From Modestobacter sp. Leaf380 (GTDB lineage: Bacteria; Actinomycetota; Actinomycetes; Mycobacteriales; Geodermatophilaceae), in assembly GCF_001424485.1 (NCBI RefSeq), contig NZ_LMQC01000019.1, forward strand, positions 124,001 through 188,000: DNA of 64,000 bases, written 5' to 3'. A program made the position numbers and the translations under genes. Below the pieces are notes generated by a model. The model made no database searches. It saw only the letters and a program-made list of their open reading frames with translations, and was not told the DNA's origin. Below are positions 15,669-24,921 of this stretch, piece after piece. The number at the start of each line of letters is the position of its first letter. The stretch's first letter is position 1.

Positions 15669-17179
15669 TGACCGCCCTCCTGCACCGTGTTGAGGATGGT
15701 CGTGTTCTCGAACAGCGCGCTCGGGCAGCCGTGGCTGACCGGCGCGACCTGGCCCGGCTGGGCCTTCCCGCAGTTGAAGGCGCCGCCCAGGACGTAGGTC
15801 TGCGGACCGCCCACCCGGGTCATCGAGCCCCAGAACTCCGTCGTCGTCGCCTGGTAGGCGACGTCCTTGAGCTGGCCGGCGAGCTGGCCGCCCTCGATCC
15901 GGTAGAACCGCTGCCCGGTGAACTGGAAGTTGTACCGCTGCATGTCGATCGACCAGCTCTTGTCACCGACGACGTAGATCCCGCGGTCGACGCCGGCGAT
16001 GATCTCCTCGGTGCTCGGCCCGCCGGGTGCCGGCTGCAGGGAGACGTTGGCCATCCGCTGCACCGGCACGTGCGCGGCGCTGTCGGCGAAGGCGCAGCCG
16101 TTGCTCCGGGAGAGTCCGCCCTTGGGCGCCGTGTTGCGGTCCACCTGGTAGCCGACCAGCACGCCGTCCCTGACGATGTCCCACTGCTGGCCGGCGACGC
16201 CCTCGTCGTCCCAGCCGACGGTGGACAGGCCGTGCACCGCGGTGCGGTCCCCGGTGACGTTCATCAGCGGCGAGCCGTACTGCAGGCTGCCCAGACCGTC
16301 GACGGTCGCGAACGACGTCCCGGCGTAGGCGGCCTCGTAGCCCAGCGCCCGGTCCAGCTCGGTGGCGTGCCCGATGGACTCGTGGATGGTGAGGAACAGG
16401 TTGGACGGGTCGACGACCAGGTCGTAGCGGCCGGCCTCGACCGAGGGCGCCTTCGTCTTCTCCCGCAGCAGCTCGGGGATCTCGGCGAGCTCGCCGCGCC
16501 AGTCCCAGGTGTCGCCGGTCAGGTACTCCCAGCCGCGCCCGGCCGGCGGGGCCAGCGTGCGCATCGACTCGAAGCCGCCGGTGGCCCGGTCGACGGTCAG
16601 CGCGGTGAACGTCGGGTGGATCCGGACCCGCTGCTGGCGGGTGCGGGTGCCAGCGGTGTCGGCGTAGTACTTCTGCTCCTTGACGTGCATGACGTCGCTC
16701 TGCACGTGCTCGACGCCGTCGGCGGCCAGCAGCCGCTCGGACAGCTCGACCATCAGCCCGGTCTTCTCCGCCTCCGGGACGGCGAACGGGTCGACCTCGT
16801 AGGCCGAGACCCACTCGGCGTCGGGGTACACCGGCTCGGGGGCGAGCTCCACCCGGTCGGTGTTCACCGCGGCCGACACCTGGGCGACCAGCATCGCCTC
16901 CTCGGCCAGCCGGACCGCCTCCGCGGCGGTCAGCACGACCCCGGCGGCGAAGCCCCAGGTGCCCTCGTGCACGACCCGGACGGCCAGGCCCAGGTCCTCC
17001 CCGTCGGCGGCCGCCTCGACCCGGGCGTCGCGCAGCCGCAGCGTCTGGGTGCGGATCCGCTCCACCCGGATGTCGGCGTGCTCGCAGCCCAGGTCGACGG
17101 CCCGGGTGAGGGCCGCGTCGGTGAGCGCGGACAGCGGGAGAGCGAGGAACGACTCGTCGACCGAGCGGTGTTCTGCCAC
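15665..17179 (-). CDS. tldD: TldD family metallopeptidase subunit
   Basis: 504 aa. The zinc-binding motif is HESIGHATELDRALGYEAAYAG around residue 265, with the distal ligand region SNGCAFADSAAHVPVQR near 355, and the family end is GGAFNCGKAQPGQVAPVSHG. With the overlapping partner gene it should form the TldD/TldE hetero-oligomer that cleaves short unstructured peptides. The GTG/ATG start near 17179 lies 43 bases from the divergent phosphatase gene start, so promoters for both directions are compressed in that gap. No modified-peptide cluster is adjacent, but a mycofactocin system is 16 kb away; a link is speculative. Confidence 0.93.
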   Translation of the reverse strand: MAEHRSVDESFLALPLSALTDAALTRAVDLGCEHADIRVERIRTQTLRLRDARVEAAADGEDLGLAVRVVHEGTWGFAAGVVLTAAEAVRLAEEAMLVAQVSAAVNTDRVELAPEPVYPDAEWVSAYEVDPFAVPEAEKTGLMVELSERLLAADGVEHVQSDVMHVKEQKYYADTAGTRTRQQRVRIHPTFTALTVDRATGGFESMRTLAPPAGRGWEYLTGDTWDWRGELAEIPELLREKTKAPSVEAGRYDLVVDPSNLFLTIHESIGHATELDRALGYEAAYAGTSFATVDGLGSLQYGSPLMNVTGDRTAVHGLSTVGWDDEGVAGQQWDIVRDGVLVGYQVDRNTAPKGGLSRSNGCAFADSAAHVPVQRMANVSLQPAPGGPSTEEIIAGVDRGIYVVGDKSWSIDMQRYNFQFTGQRFYRIEGGQLAGQLKDVAYQATTTEFWGSMTRVGGPQTYVLGGAFNCGKAQPGQVAPVSHGCPSALFENTTILNTVQEGGQ

Positions 17180-17222
17180 GTCCCTTGTCTACCAGCCGGG
17201 ACCGACGGAGGAGACTCGGTTC

Positions 17223-17723
17223 GTGAGCACTGCTGAGGACCCGTACCGCGTCTCGATGGTCTGCCTGGGCAACATCTGCCGCTCCCCGATCGCCGAGGTG
17301 GTGCTGCGGCAGATGGTCGAGGACGAGGGGCTCGGGGACCGGGTCGTCGTCACCTCGGCCGGCACCGGGCACTGGCACGTGGGCGGCCCGATGGACCCCG
17401 GCTCCGCCACCGAGCTGCGCGCGCACGGCCTGGACCCCTCCCGGCACGTGGCCCAGCAGATGACGGCCGACCGGGTCGGGGAGTTCGACCTGCTCGTCGC
17501 GATGGACACCGCCAACCTCGCCGACCTGCAGGAGATGGTGGGCGACCGGCGCCGTCCCCGCGTCGTGCTGCTGCGCGACCTGGACCCCGACGGCGACCCG
17601 GACCAGTCCGTCCCGGACCCCTACGGCGGGGGCCCCGAGGGCTTCAACACCGTGTACCGGCAGGTCGAGGCAGCGTGCGCCGGCCTGGTCGCCGGACTGC
17701 CGGAGCTCCTCGCCGACCGGTGA
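17223..17723 (+). CDS. low-molecular-weight protein tyrosine phosphatase
   Basis: 166 aa. The P-loop is VCLGNICRSPIAEVVL (C-x5-R-S) at about residues 12-27, and the general-acid loop is VPDPYGGGPEGF near 130. The GTG at 17223 has GGAGGAG about 8 bases upstream and is preferred over the internal ATG at 17257. The mycobacterial homologue PtpA removes phosphate from tyrosines and is sometimes secreted; no secretion signal is visible here. Single gene, divergent from tldD. Confidence 0.95.
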   Translation: MSTAEDPYRVSMVCLGNICRSPIAEVVLRQMVEDEGLGDRVVVTSAGTGHWHVGGPMDPGSATELRAHGLDPSRHVAQQMTADRVGEFDLLVAMDTANLADLQEMVGDRRRPRVVLLRDLDPDGDPDQSVPDPYGGGPEGFNTVYRQVEAACAGLVAGLPELLADR

Positions 17724-17755
17724 GTCGCCCCGGGGACGCCGGGTAGGGCCTCGGG

Positions 17756-18553
17756 GTGCCCGGAGACGACGTCACCCTGACCTTCGGCGGGACCGCGACG
17801 ACCCTGCTCCGGCTGGGCCCGTTCACCCTGCTCACCGACCCCAACTTCCTGCACCGCGGCCAGCTCGCCCACCTGGGGTACGGGCTGCGCAGCCGCCGGC
17901 TGACCGACCCGGCGATCACCCCGGCCGACCTGCCCGAGCTCGACGCCGTGCTGCTCAGCCACATGCACGGCGACCACTGGGACCGGGTCGCCACCGCCGA
18001 GCTGCCCAGGCCGCTGCGGGTGGTGACGACGCCGGAGGCCGCGCGCTGCCTGGCCGACCGCGGGTTCACCGCCACCGAGGACCTCCGCCCCTGGCAGACC
18101 ACCACCCTCGACCGGGACGGCGCCACGCTGCGGGTCACCTCGGTGCCCGGCGTGCACGGCCCCGGCCCGCTGGCCCGGCTGCTGCCGCAGGTGATGGGCA
18201 GCGTGCTGGAGCTGGTCCGGGACGGTGCGGTCACCTGGCGGGGCTACGTCACCGGGGACACCCTGCTGCGCCCGGTGCTGGCCGAGGTGCTCGAGCGCTG
18301 CGGCCCGCTGGACGCGATGGTGCCGCACCTGGGCGGCACGAGGATCGGACCGTTCCTGGTGACCATGGACGCCCGTCAGGGCACCGACCTGGTCGAGCTG
18401 CTGCGCCCGGGGCTGACCGTGCCGGTGCACTACGACGACTACGGGGTGTTCCGGGACCCGCTGGGGGCCCTCGTGCAGGAGGTGGCCCGGCGACGGGCGC
18501 CCGGCGTCGTGCGGACGGTGGCGCGCGGGCAGACCGTGGACCTGCGCCCCTGA
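17756..18553 (+). CDS. MBL-fold metallo-hydrolase
   Basis: 265 aa metallo-beta-lactamase fold. The metal site is SHMHGDHWD (about residue 68), then VPGVHGPG (about 125), VTGDT near 160 and a late His in VPVHYDDYG (about 225). Overall it resembles UlaG-like or L-ascorbate-6-phosphate lactonase-like hydrolases of unknown substrate. The GTG start is 32 bases after the phosphatase gene, so co-transcription is likely. It ends 2 bases before the convergent deaminase gene, leaving no room for a separate terminator. Confidence 0.88.
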   Translation: MPGDDVTLTFGGTATTLLRLGPFTLLTDPNFLHRGQLAHLGYGLRSRRLTDPAITPADLPELDAVLLSHMHGDHWDRVATAELPRPLRVVTTPEAARCLADRGFTATEDLRPWQTTTLDRDGATLRVTSVPGVHGPGPLARLLPQVMGSVLELVRDGAVTWRGYVTGDTLLRPVLAEVLERCGPLDAMVPHLGGTRIGPFLVTMDARQGTDLVELLRPGLTVPVHYDDYGVFRDPLGALVQEVARRRAPGVVRTVARGQTVDLRP

Positions 18554-18555
18554 GC

Positions 18556-19854
18556 TCAGCCGCGGGCCTCCGCGGCCAGCCGCATCGCCCGCTCCTGCAC
18601 CTGCGCACGCAGCTCCCGCTCGTCGACGGTGGTGGAGACGCCGTCCCGGACCACCTGCCGGCCGGCGACCCAGGTGTCGCGCACGTGCCGGGAGCCGACC
18701 GACCAGACCAGGTGGGTGAGCAGGTCGGTGGGGTCCCCGACCGGCACGAAGGCGATGTCGTCGCTGTCCACGTGCACCAGGTCCGCGCGCCGGCCCGCGG
18801 TCAGCTGGCCCAGGTCGGGCCGGTCGACGGCGGCCGCGGCCGCGCCGGTGGCCAGCCAGAAGGCCTCCGGCGCGGTGATCGCGGTGGCGTCCCGCTCGCG
18901 CAGCCGGGCCAGCTGGGCGGCCAGCCGGAGGTCCTCGAAGAGGTCCAGGTTGTCGTTGGACGCCGGCCCGTCGGTGCCCATGCCGACCCGGATGCCCAGG
19001 TCCAGCATGTCCCGCAGCCGGGCGGTGCCACTGGCCAGCTTGGTGTTGGAGCCCGGGCAGTGCGCGACAGCGACGTCGTACTCCCGCCACAGCTCCAGGT
19101 CGGCGTCGTCCATGTGCACGCAGTGGTCGGCCAGCACCCGGCCACCGAGGACGTCGTGGGCGGCCAGCAGCTGCGGGACGCTCAGCCCGTGGGTGGCCAG
19201 CAGCTCGTCGCCTTCGGTGGCGGTCTCCGCGACGTGGATCGTCAGCAGCAGGCCGTGCTCCCGGGCTGCCACACCGGCGTCCCGGAGGACCTCCAGGGGC
19301 ACCGTGTAGGCCGAGTGCGGGCCGATGCCGAACTCGACCTGCGGGTCCGAGGAGGCGGCCAGCGACACCGCCGTCTGCAGCTGCTCGTCGAAGGTCCCGT
19401 GGCCGGGCAGGCCGATCAACGGGTTGGCCACGATCGTCCGGGCGCCGGTGGCCCGCACCGCCGTCGCGATCCGCTCGGGCTGGAAGTACATCTCCACGCT
19501 GGTCGTCACGCCGTGCCGCAGCATCTCCGCCGACGCCGCGGTCATCGCGACCTCGATGTCCTCGGGGGTCAGCCGGGCCTCGCGCGGCCACATCACCTCG
19601 CGCAGCCAGCGGTCCAGCGGCAGGCCCTCGCCCTGCCCCCGGAACAGCACCATCGGCGCGTGCGAGTGGGTGTTGACCATGCCGGGGGTGAGGACGCCGG
19701 GGAGGGCGGTCACCTCGGCCCCGGGGGCCTCCGGGGCGTCGCCCGCGGGGCCCACCCAGCTGATGACGCCGTCCTCGACGTCCAGCACGGCGTCGGGGAC
19801 GACGGTGCCGGCCCGGTCCCCGACGACGACGGCCCGGGCGGTGAAGCGCTGCAT
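18556..19854 (-). CDS. amidohydrolase, MTA/SAH deaminase type
   Basis: 432 aa of the ATZ/TRZ-MtaD family. Metal and catalytic sites: GMVNTHSHAPM (about residue 62), IHVAETATEGDE (about 205), DHCVHMDDADL and AHCPGSNTKLASG (about 255), and GMGTDGPASNDNLDLFEDL (about 295). These point to hydrolytic deamination of a purine-like or aromatic amine, with S-adenosylhomocysteine or methylthioadenosine deaminase as the default reading. ATG at 19854 is selected because upstream in-frame sequence overlaps the divergent DedA gene. Exact substrate cannot be told from sequence. Confidence 0.9.
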   Translation of the reverse strand: MQRFTARAVVVGDRAGTVVPDAVLDVEDGVISWVGPAGDAPEAPGAEVTALPGVLTPGMVNTHSHAPMVLFRGQGEGLPLDRWLREVMWPREARLTPEDIEVAMTAASAEMLRHGVTTSVEMYFQPERIATAVRATGARTIVANPLIGLPGHGTFDEQLQTAVSLAASSDPQVEFGIGPHSAYTVPLEVLRDAGVAAREHGLLLTIHVAETATEGDELLATHGLSVPQLLAAHDVLGGRVLADHCVHMDDADLELWREYDVAVAHCPGSNTKLASGTARLRDMLDLGIRVGMGTDGPASNDNLDLFEDLRLAAQLARLRERDATAITAPEAFWLATGAAAAAVDRPDLGQLTAGRRADLVHVDSDDIAFVPVGDPTDLLTHLVWSVGSRHVRDTWVAGRQVVRDGVSTTVDERELRAQVQERAMRLAAEARG

Positions 19855-19905
19855 GTCCCCGGACGGTAGTGCGCCTGACGCCGACCCCGCCGATACCGTG
19901 GGCCC

Positions 19906-20619
19906 ATGTCCGTCCTCGCCGCAGCAGCGTCCGCCGACCAGGGCGGGATCACCGGGTGGCTGCTCGACGTCGTCCAGACCCTGGGCCCGGTGGGCGTCGG
20001 GTTCGCGATCCTGCTGGAGACCGTCGTCCCGCCGATCCCCAGTGAGGCCGTCCTCGGCCTGGCCGGGGTGCTGATCAGCGAGGACACGAGCCTGCTCGTC
20101 CCGATGATCGTGGCCGCCACCCTCGGGTCCGTCGTCGGAGCTGCGGTGCTCTACCAGGTCGGCCGGTCGCTGGGCCCCCGTCGCTCGCACCTGTTCCTCG
20201 ACCGGCTGCCGCTGGTCAAGACCGAGGACGTCGACCGCACCTTCGACTGGTTCGTGCGGCACGGTCGGTCCGCGGTGTTCTTCGGCCGGATGGTGCCGAT
20301 CGTGCGCAGCTTCGTCTCGGTGCCCGCGGGCGTGGTGAAGATGCCGTGGCCGCAGTTCCTGCTCTACACCGCGGCCGGGTCGCTGATCTGGAACAGCCTG
20401 CTGATCGGGCTCGGGGTCGCCCTGGGCCCGGTGGTCAACGACTACCTGCACTACGTCGACTACCTGATCTACGTGGCCGTCGTCGGTGCCGTCGTCTGGT
20501 TCGTCTACCGGGCCGTCAAGGAGAAGCGCGAGCAGCGCCGCACCGGCCCGCCCGGCCGGCACTCCGCCGACCGGGTCGTCGAGCGGCACGGCGAGCGCGA
20601 GGACGTCGACACCCCGTGA
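19906..20619 (+). CDS. DedA family membrane protein
   Basis: 237 aa with about five hydrophobic segments. Family marks: ILLETVVPPIPSEAVLGLAG near 40, GRSLGP near 87, and FFGRMVPIVRSFVSVPAGVVKMPWPQFLLYT near 125, including the conserved F-x-G-R-x-x-P-x-x-R-x-x-x-x-x-x-A/P-G motif. DedA proteins act in membrane homeostasis, and some are undecaprenyl-phosphate or phospholipid flippases. The C-terminal tail is charged and cytosolic. It overlaps the HAD gene by GTGA. Confidence 0.95.
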   Translation: MSVLAAAASADQGGITGWLLDVVQTLGPVGVGFAILLETVVPPIPSEAVLGLAGVLISEDTSLLVPMIVAATLGSVVGAAVLYQVGRSLGPRRSHLFLDRLPLVKTEDVDRTFDWFVRHGRSAVFFGRMVPIVRSFVSVPAGVVKMPWPQFLLYTAAGSLIWNSLLIGLGVALGPVVNDYLHYVDYLIYVAVVGAVVWFVYRAVKEKREQRRTGPPGRHSADRVVERHGEREDVDTP

Positions 20620-21293
20620 CCGGTCGGTCCCGGCCGCGGGTCGTGGCCTTCGACGTCAACGAGACGCTGCTGGACCTGGCCCCCGTCCGGGACGCCCTGG
20701 TCGCGCACGGCGTGCCCGGCGAGCTGTTCGGCACGGTCTTCTCCCGCACCCTGGGCACCGGGTTCGCCGCGGCCACCGCCGGCACCTGGTGCTCCTTCCG
20801 GGAGGCATTCGACGCCGCGCTGACGCAGCTGACCGACCTCTCCGCCGCGGACCGGTCCGGCGTGGCCGACGCCTTCGGTGGGCTCTCCCCGCACCCCGAC
20901 GTCGCCCCGGCGTTGCAGCTGCTGGCCGACGCCGGCGTCCGGGCCGTCACGCTGACCCACGGCGCACCCGGGGTCGCCGAGGCCGGCCTGGCCCGCGGCG
21001 GGGTGGACCACCTGGTCGAGCGGTCGCTGTCCTCGGAGGCGATCCGGGCCTGGAAGCCGGCCCGCGAGGTGTACCTGTGGGCCGCGGGGGTGTGCGACGT
21101 CGTCCCGGCGGACCTGGCGCTGGTCGCCGTCCACGCGTGGGACGTGCACGGCGCCCAGCAGGCCGGGCTGACCGGTGGCTGGGCCGCCCGGGCCGAGCGT
21201 CGGCACGCCGCGGTGTTCGGCGAGCCGCACGTGCGCGGCGCGGACCTCGTCGAGGTGGTCCGCGGCCTGCTGGCACTGCCCCCCACCGGGTGA
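20616..21293 (+). CDS. haloacid dehalogenase type II-like hydrolase
   Basis: 225 aa. Motif I is VVAFDVNETLLDLAPVRDAL (nucleophile Asp at about residue 12), motif II is LTHGAPGVAEAGL, the motif III lysine is in AIRAWKPAREVY and motif IV is LVAVHAWDVHGAQQAGL. The WDVHGAQ-type ending is that of (S)-2-haloacid dehalogenase/HAD type II proteins. It could be a dehalogenase or a small-molecule phosphatase. The GTG start overlaps the DedA stop, suggesting an operon. Confidence 0.9.
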   Translation: MTGRSRPRVVAFDVNETLLDLAPVRDALVAHGVPGELFGTVFSRTLGTGFAAATAGTWCSFREAFDAALTQLTDLSAADRSGVADAFGGLSPHPDVAPALQLLADAGVRAVTLTHGAPGVAEAGLARGGVDHLVERSLSSEAIRAWKPAREVYLWAAGVCDVVPADLALVAVHAWDVHGAQQAGLTGGWAARAERRHAAVFGEPHVRGADLVEVVRGLLALPPTG

Positions 21294-21398
21294 GCGGACC
21301 TGCCGGGACCGGATGGCTGCACTAGCGTGACCGCGACGCTCACCGGCGCCTCGCCGGTGCCTCTCCGAGCACGATGCAGACCACGATGGGGGCCACCC

Positions 21399-23285
21399 GT
21401 GTCCGACCGCCCAGACGACCGCCGAGCCGACGACGACGCCGGCCGAGCCGCCGGGGACGACGTCGAGGCCCCCTCGCAGGACGCCCCGCGCCGCACCGAC
21501 GGCGACCGGTGGCAGGCCTCGGTGGACAGCTGGTCCGGCAGCGGGACCGAGAGCCCCACCGAGTCCACCCGGGAGATCCGGCTCGACGGCTCCCCCGAGC
21601 CGGCACCGGCTGCCGCGGACTGGGCGCAGTCGGCGAGCTGGGAGCAGTCCAGCTGGCAGACCCCCGCCGCCGCCCCGGCGGCCGCGTCGTGGGAGCAGTC
21701 CGCCGCGCAGCCCACCACGCCGGCCGACGAGCGCAGCTGGGAGCAGACCCAGCAGGACCAGATCGCCTCCTGGCAGCAGCCGCCGTCCTGGCAGCAGGAC
21801 GCGCAGGCCGAGAGCGCGAGCACCCCGGCCCAGCCCGCGGGCCCGGCCCAGCCCGCGAGCCCGGCCCAGCCCGCGAGCCCGGCCCAGCCCGCGAGCCCGG
21901 CGCCCGCCGCGGAGAACGGCGCGGCCTCCTGGCGCCCGGCCGACCAGCCGCCGCCGGCCTGGGAGCCCAGCGGCGCCTGGCAGTCCCCCACCGCGACCCC
22001 GGGACAGCCGTCGGCCCCGCAGCAGCAGGCCCCGCAGCAGCAGGTTCCGCAGCAGCAGGCCCCTCAGCAGCAGGCCCCTCAGCAGCAGGCGTGGGAGCCC
22101 CCGCCCGGCGCCCGTCCCTGGGAGCAGCAGGACGGTGCCCGGCACCAGTCCCCGGCCACCCCGCCCCAGGGCCAGCCGCAGGGCCAGCCGCAGGGACAGC
22201 AGGGCCCCTACGGCCAGCCCGCCCCGCAGGACCAGTCCGGCCAGCAGGGCCAGCAGTGGGGTCAGCAGCAGCCGTCCTCCGGCGGGTGGGGCAGCCAGGG
22301 CAGCACGTCCTCGAGCTGGCAGCCGCAGGGCCAGCAGTCGGCCGGCCCGCCGCCGTCCCTGACCTCCCAGTCGCTGCTGCGCCAGACCACCGAGACCCCG
22401 ACCCGGGGCTGGCGCCGGTTCGTGCACAAGGCCAGCGGCGGCACCTACAACCCGGGGCTCTCCCCCGCCGAGGTCGAGCACCGGGCGCTGGTCGCCCGGG
22501 TGACCACGCCGGTGCGTGGCAGCAACCGGATCGCCGTCGTCAGCCTCAAGGGCGGCATCGGCAAGACCACCACCACCTGCTGCCTGGGCCTCACGCTGGC
22601 CCACCACCGCGGGGACCGGGTCGTCGCCGTCGACGCCAACCCCGACGCCGGCACCCTGGCCGAGCGGCTGACCAACGTCACCGACGTGACCGTCCGCGAC
22701 CTGCTCGCCGCGGTCGAGGAGATCCGGTCGTTCACCGACGTCTCGGCGTTCACCTCGCTGGCCGGTCGCCTGCAGGTGCTCGCCTCCGACCAGGACCCGG
22801 CGCTGTCCGAGGCGTTCAGCGAGGAGGAGTACCGCACCGTCGCGGACATCCTGGCCCGCTACTTCAACATCATCCTGACCGACTCGGGCACCGGCCTGTT
22901 GCACTCGGCGATGTCCGGGACGCTGGCCATCGCCGACTCCCTCGTCGTCGTCGGCGCGCCCTCCGTGGACGGCGCCAGCCGGGCCAGCAAGACCCTGGAC
23001 TGGCTGATCGCGCACGGCCACGAGGAGCTCGTGTCCCGCTCGGTCGCCGTCATCTCCAGCGTCCGGCCCAACACCGGCGACGTCGACATGGGCATGGTCC
23101 GGGACCACTTCGCCGCCCGCTGCCGCGCCGTGGTCGAGATCCCCTACGACCAGCACCTGGTCACCGGCGGGCTCATCGACCTGGACCGGGTCGGCGCGCC
23201 CGCCCGGCAGGCGTTCCTGGAGCTGTCCGCGCACGTCGCCGACGGCTTCGCGATGCCCCCGCTGCAGCGCAAGCCCGTCGCCTGA
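21399..23285 (+). CDS. MinD/ParA-like ATPase with long Q/P/A-rich N-terminal region
   Basis: 628 aa. Residues 1-330 are disordered: repeated SWEQ and SWQ blocks, PAQPAS tandem units near 150, then QQQAP/QQQVP units near 210. Residues 380-628 form a MinD-type ATPase with deviant Walker A SLKGGIGKTTTTCCLGL (about 390), VVAVDANPDAGTLAERL and LTDSGTGLLHSAMSG. The architecture matches the EspI-like/MinD-like proteins of actinobacteria, some of which accompany type VII secretion; no ESX gene is nearby. GTG at 21399 has GGGGG upstream; an earlier ATG-like start adds a non-conserved basic stretch. It is not the chromosomal ParA, which is shorter and lies next to parB. Confidence 0.88.
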   Translation: MSDRPDDRRADDDAGRAAGDDVEAPSQDAPRRTDGDRWQASVDSWSGSGTESPTESTREIRLDGSPEPAPAAADWAQSASWEQSSWQTPAAAPAAASWEQSAAQPTTPADERSWEQTQQDQIASWQQPPSWQQDAQAESASTPAQPAGPAQPASPAQPASPAQPASPAPAAENGAASWRPADQPPPAWEPSGAWQSPTATPGQPSAPQQQAPQQQVPQQQAPQQQAPQQQAWEPPPGARPWEQQDGARHQSPATPPQGQPQGQPQGQQGPYGQPAPQDQSGQQGQQWGQQQPSSGGWGSQGSTSSSWQPQGQQSAGPPPSLTSQSLLRQTTETPTRGWRRFVHKASGGTYNPGLSPAEVEHRALVARVTTPVRGSNRIAVVSLKGGIGKTTTTCCLGLTLAHHRGDRVVAVDANPDAGTLAERLTNVTDVTVRDLLAAVEEIRSFTDVSAFTSLAGRLQVLASDQDPALSEAFSEEEYRTVADILARYFNIILTDSGTGLLHSAMSGTLAIADSLVVVGAPSVDGASRASKTLDWLIAHGHEELVSRSVAVISSVRPNTGDVDMGMVRDHFAARCRAVVEIPYDQHLVTGGLIDLDRVGAPARQAFLELSAHVADGFAMPPLQRKPVA

Positions 23286-23290
23286 CCCCG

Positions 23291-23902
23291 GTGCAGCGGC
23301 TCGTCGACACCCCGCACGGCCCCGCGCGGGTCACCGTCGACGAGCCGGCCGGGGCCGTCGTCGGCATCTTGCTGCTGGGGCACGGCGCCGGCGGCGGCAT
23401 CGAGGCCCCGGACCTGCTGGCCGCCACCGCGGCCGGCACGGACGCCGGGTGGCGGGTGCTGCGGGTCGAGCAGCCCTGGCGGGTCGCCGGCAAGCGGATC
23501 GCCCCCGCCCCGCCCCGGCTGGACGAGGGCTGGCTGGCGGTGCACGCCGGGGTCACCGACCTGCTGGCCGGCCCGGTCGTCCTCGGGGGCCGCAGCGCCG
23601 GTGCCCGGGTGGCCTGCCGGACCGCCGCCGCACTGGGCGCGGCCGGTGTGCTGTGCCTGGCGTTCCCGCTGCACCCGCCCGGCAGGCCGGAGAAGACCCG
23701 GATCGCCGAGCTGACCGGCGTCGTCGTCCCCACGCTGGTGGTGCAGGGCCGCACCGACGCCTTCGGCGGGCCCGACGAGGTGACCGCCGCGCTGGCCGGT
23801 CACCCGGCGCTGGTGGCCCCCGTCCGCGGCGACCACGCGATGAAGGCCGACCCGGACGCCGTCCGCGCCGCCGTCGCCGGCTGGCTGCCCACCCTCGGCT
23901 GA
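23291..23902 (+). CDS. alpha/beta hydrolase, dienelactone-hydrolase-like small form
   Basis: 203 aa. Elements are LLGHGAGGGIEAPDL near the N-terminus (oxyanion region), GGRSAGARVACRTAA (nucleophile elbow G-x-S-x-G, Ser at about residue 99), VVQGRTDAFGGPDEV and a final RGDHAMK with the likely catalytic His. It resembles the YcjY/KAT8-NSL-like alpha/beta hydrolases of unknown substrate. The GTG start is 5 bases after the ATPase stop, so the two are probably co-translated. Confidence 0.88.
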   Translation: MQRLVDTPHGPARVTVDEPAGAVVGILLLGHGAGGGIEAPDLLAATAAGTDAGWRVLRVEQPWRVAGKRIAPAPPRLDEGWLAVHAGVTDLLAGPVVLGGRSAGARVACRTAAALGAAGVLCLAFPLHPPGRPEKTRIAELTGVVVPTLVVQGRTDAFGGPDEVTAALAGHPALVAPVRGDHAMKADPDAVRAAVAGWLPTLG

Positions 23903-23944
23903 GCCGCCCTCACCCGAGCCGGACGCACCTGCCCCTGGACGCAC

Positions 23945-23981
23945 GACCGCCCGGCACCTGACGGGCAGGTGCCGGGCGGTC
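23945..23981. terminator. bidirectional hairpin terminator
   Basis: A perfect 16-base stem (GACCGCCCGGCACCTG with CAGGTGCCGGGCGGTC) with a 5-base loop sits between the convergent alpha/beta hydrolase and coxG genes. It is strong enough to serve both strands. Confidence 0.85.
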
Positions 23982-23995
23982 GGGACGTGCAGGGC

Positions 23996-24892
23996 TCAGC
24001 GGCGGAAGCGGCGGACCACCAGTGCCACCAGGACCAGGGCACCGACGCCGATCGCGGCGGGCTTGGCGAACTGGGTGAACGCAGCACCGCCGGCGACCTC
24101 GAGCAGGTCGATCGGCTCGGGCTCGGACTGCACCGGGCGCGGGCGCGAGGCGGCCGGGCCGGAGGTGCCGGGCTTGTTCGGCGGGGCGGTGGTGCCCGAC
24201 GGCGGCTTGCTGGGTGCCTTCGCGGCCGAGGATGCCTTGTCCGCGGCCTTGTCGGCGGCCTGGGCGGTGGCCGCCCCGGCGGTGCGGGCGGCCTCCGCGA
24301 CCGGGTTGTCGGCGTCGGTCGAGGCGACCGACTCGGCCACCTCGCCCACGGCACCGGCAGCCGTCGCGGCGGCCTCGGCGACCGCGCCCTTGACGGTGGG
24401 CTCCTGCTTCTCGGCAGCGGCGGCCTGGTCCAGGGCGTGCTGCTCGTCGCTGGTGCCCAGCTGGGCGGCGAGCTTGTCGGCGAACTGGCCCAGCAGCTTG
24501 TTCCCCACGTCGGTCATCACGCCGCGGCCGAACTGGGCCGGGCGGCCGGTGATGTTGAGGTCGGTGAGCACGTTGACCCGGGTCGAGGTGCCCTCGTCCT
24601 GCAGCTGCGCGGTCACGACGGCGGCGGCCGTGCCGTTGCCGCGCTGGTCCTTGCCGCGGGCGTCGATGACGGCCTTGTGGGTGGCCTCGTCCTTCTCGAT
24701 GAAGGAGGCCTTGCCCGCGTAGGTCAGGTTGATCGGGCCGAGCTTGACCTTGACCCGCCCGGTGAAGTCGTCACCGGTGACGGAGTCCAGGGCCGCGCCG
24801 GGCATGCAGGGCGCGATCCGCTCGATGTCCAGCAGCACCCGCCAGGCGTCGTCGATGGGCACGGGGACGATGAACGAGTTCTCCAACTGCAC
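23996..24892 (-). CDS. coxG: CoxG-like SRPBCC protein with C-terminal membrane anchor
   Basis: 298 aa. Residues 1-150 are the CoxG SRPBCC fold (VPVPIDDAWRVLLDIERIAPCMPGA, DEGTSTRVNVLTDLNITGRPAQFGRG). Residues 160-265 are an Ala/Pro/Ser-rich linker. A single transmembrane helix (IGVGALVLVALVV) and RRFRR end the protein. In CO dehydrogenase systems CoxG tethers the enzyme to the membrane and is proposed to handle quinone. GTG 24892 is supported by GGAGG 8 bases upstream; an ATG at 24961 would lie within the preceding hairpin region. It is the last gene of the cox operon, after an internal terminator-like hairpin. Confidence 0.9.
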   Translation of the reverse strand: MQLENSFIVPVPIDDAWRVLLDIERIAPCMPGAALDSVTGDDFTGRVKVKLGPINLTYAGKASFIEKDEATHKAVIDARGKDQRGNGTAAAVVTAQLQDEGTSTRVNVLTDLNITGRPAQFGRGVMTDVGNKLLGQFADKLAAQLGTSDEQHALDQAAAAEKQEPTVKGAVAEAAATAAGAVGEVAESVASTDADNPVAEAARTAGAATAQAADKAADKASSAAKAPSKPPSGTTAPPNKPGTSGPAASRPRPVQSEPEPIDLLEVAGGAAFTQFAKPAAIGVGALVLVALVVRRFRR

Positions 24893-24921
24893 TGCTGGAC
24901 CTCCAGGTGGGTGGCGGACAA

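Noticed and set aside
21399-23285. Chromosomal ParA near parS-like sites
   Set aside because: The 330-residue disordered N-terminal arm and absence of a neighbouring parB argue against the segregation ParA.
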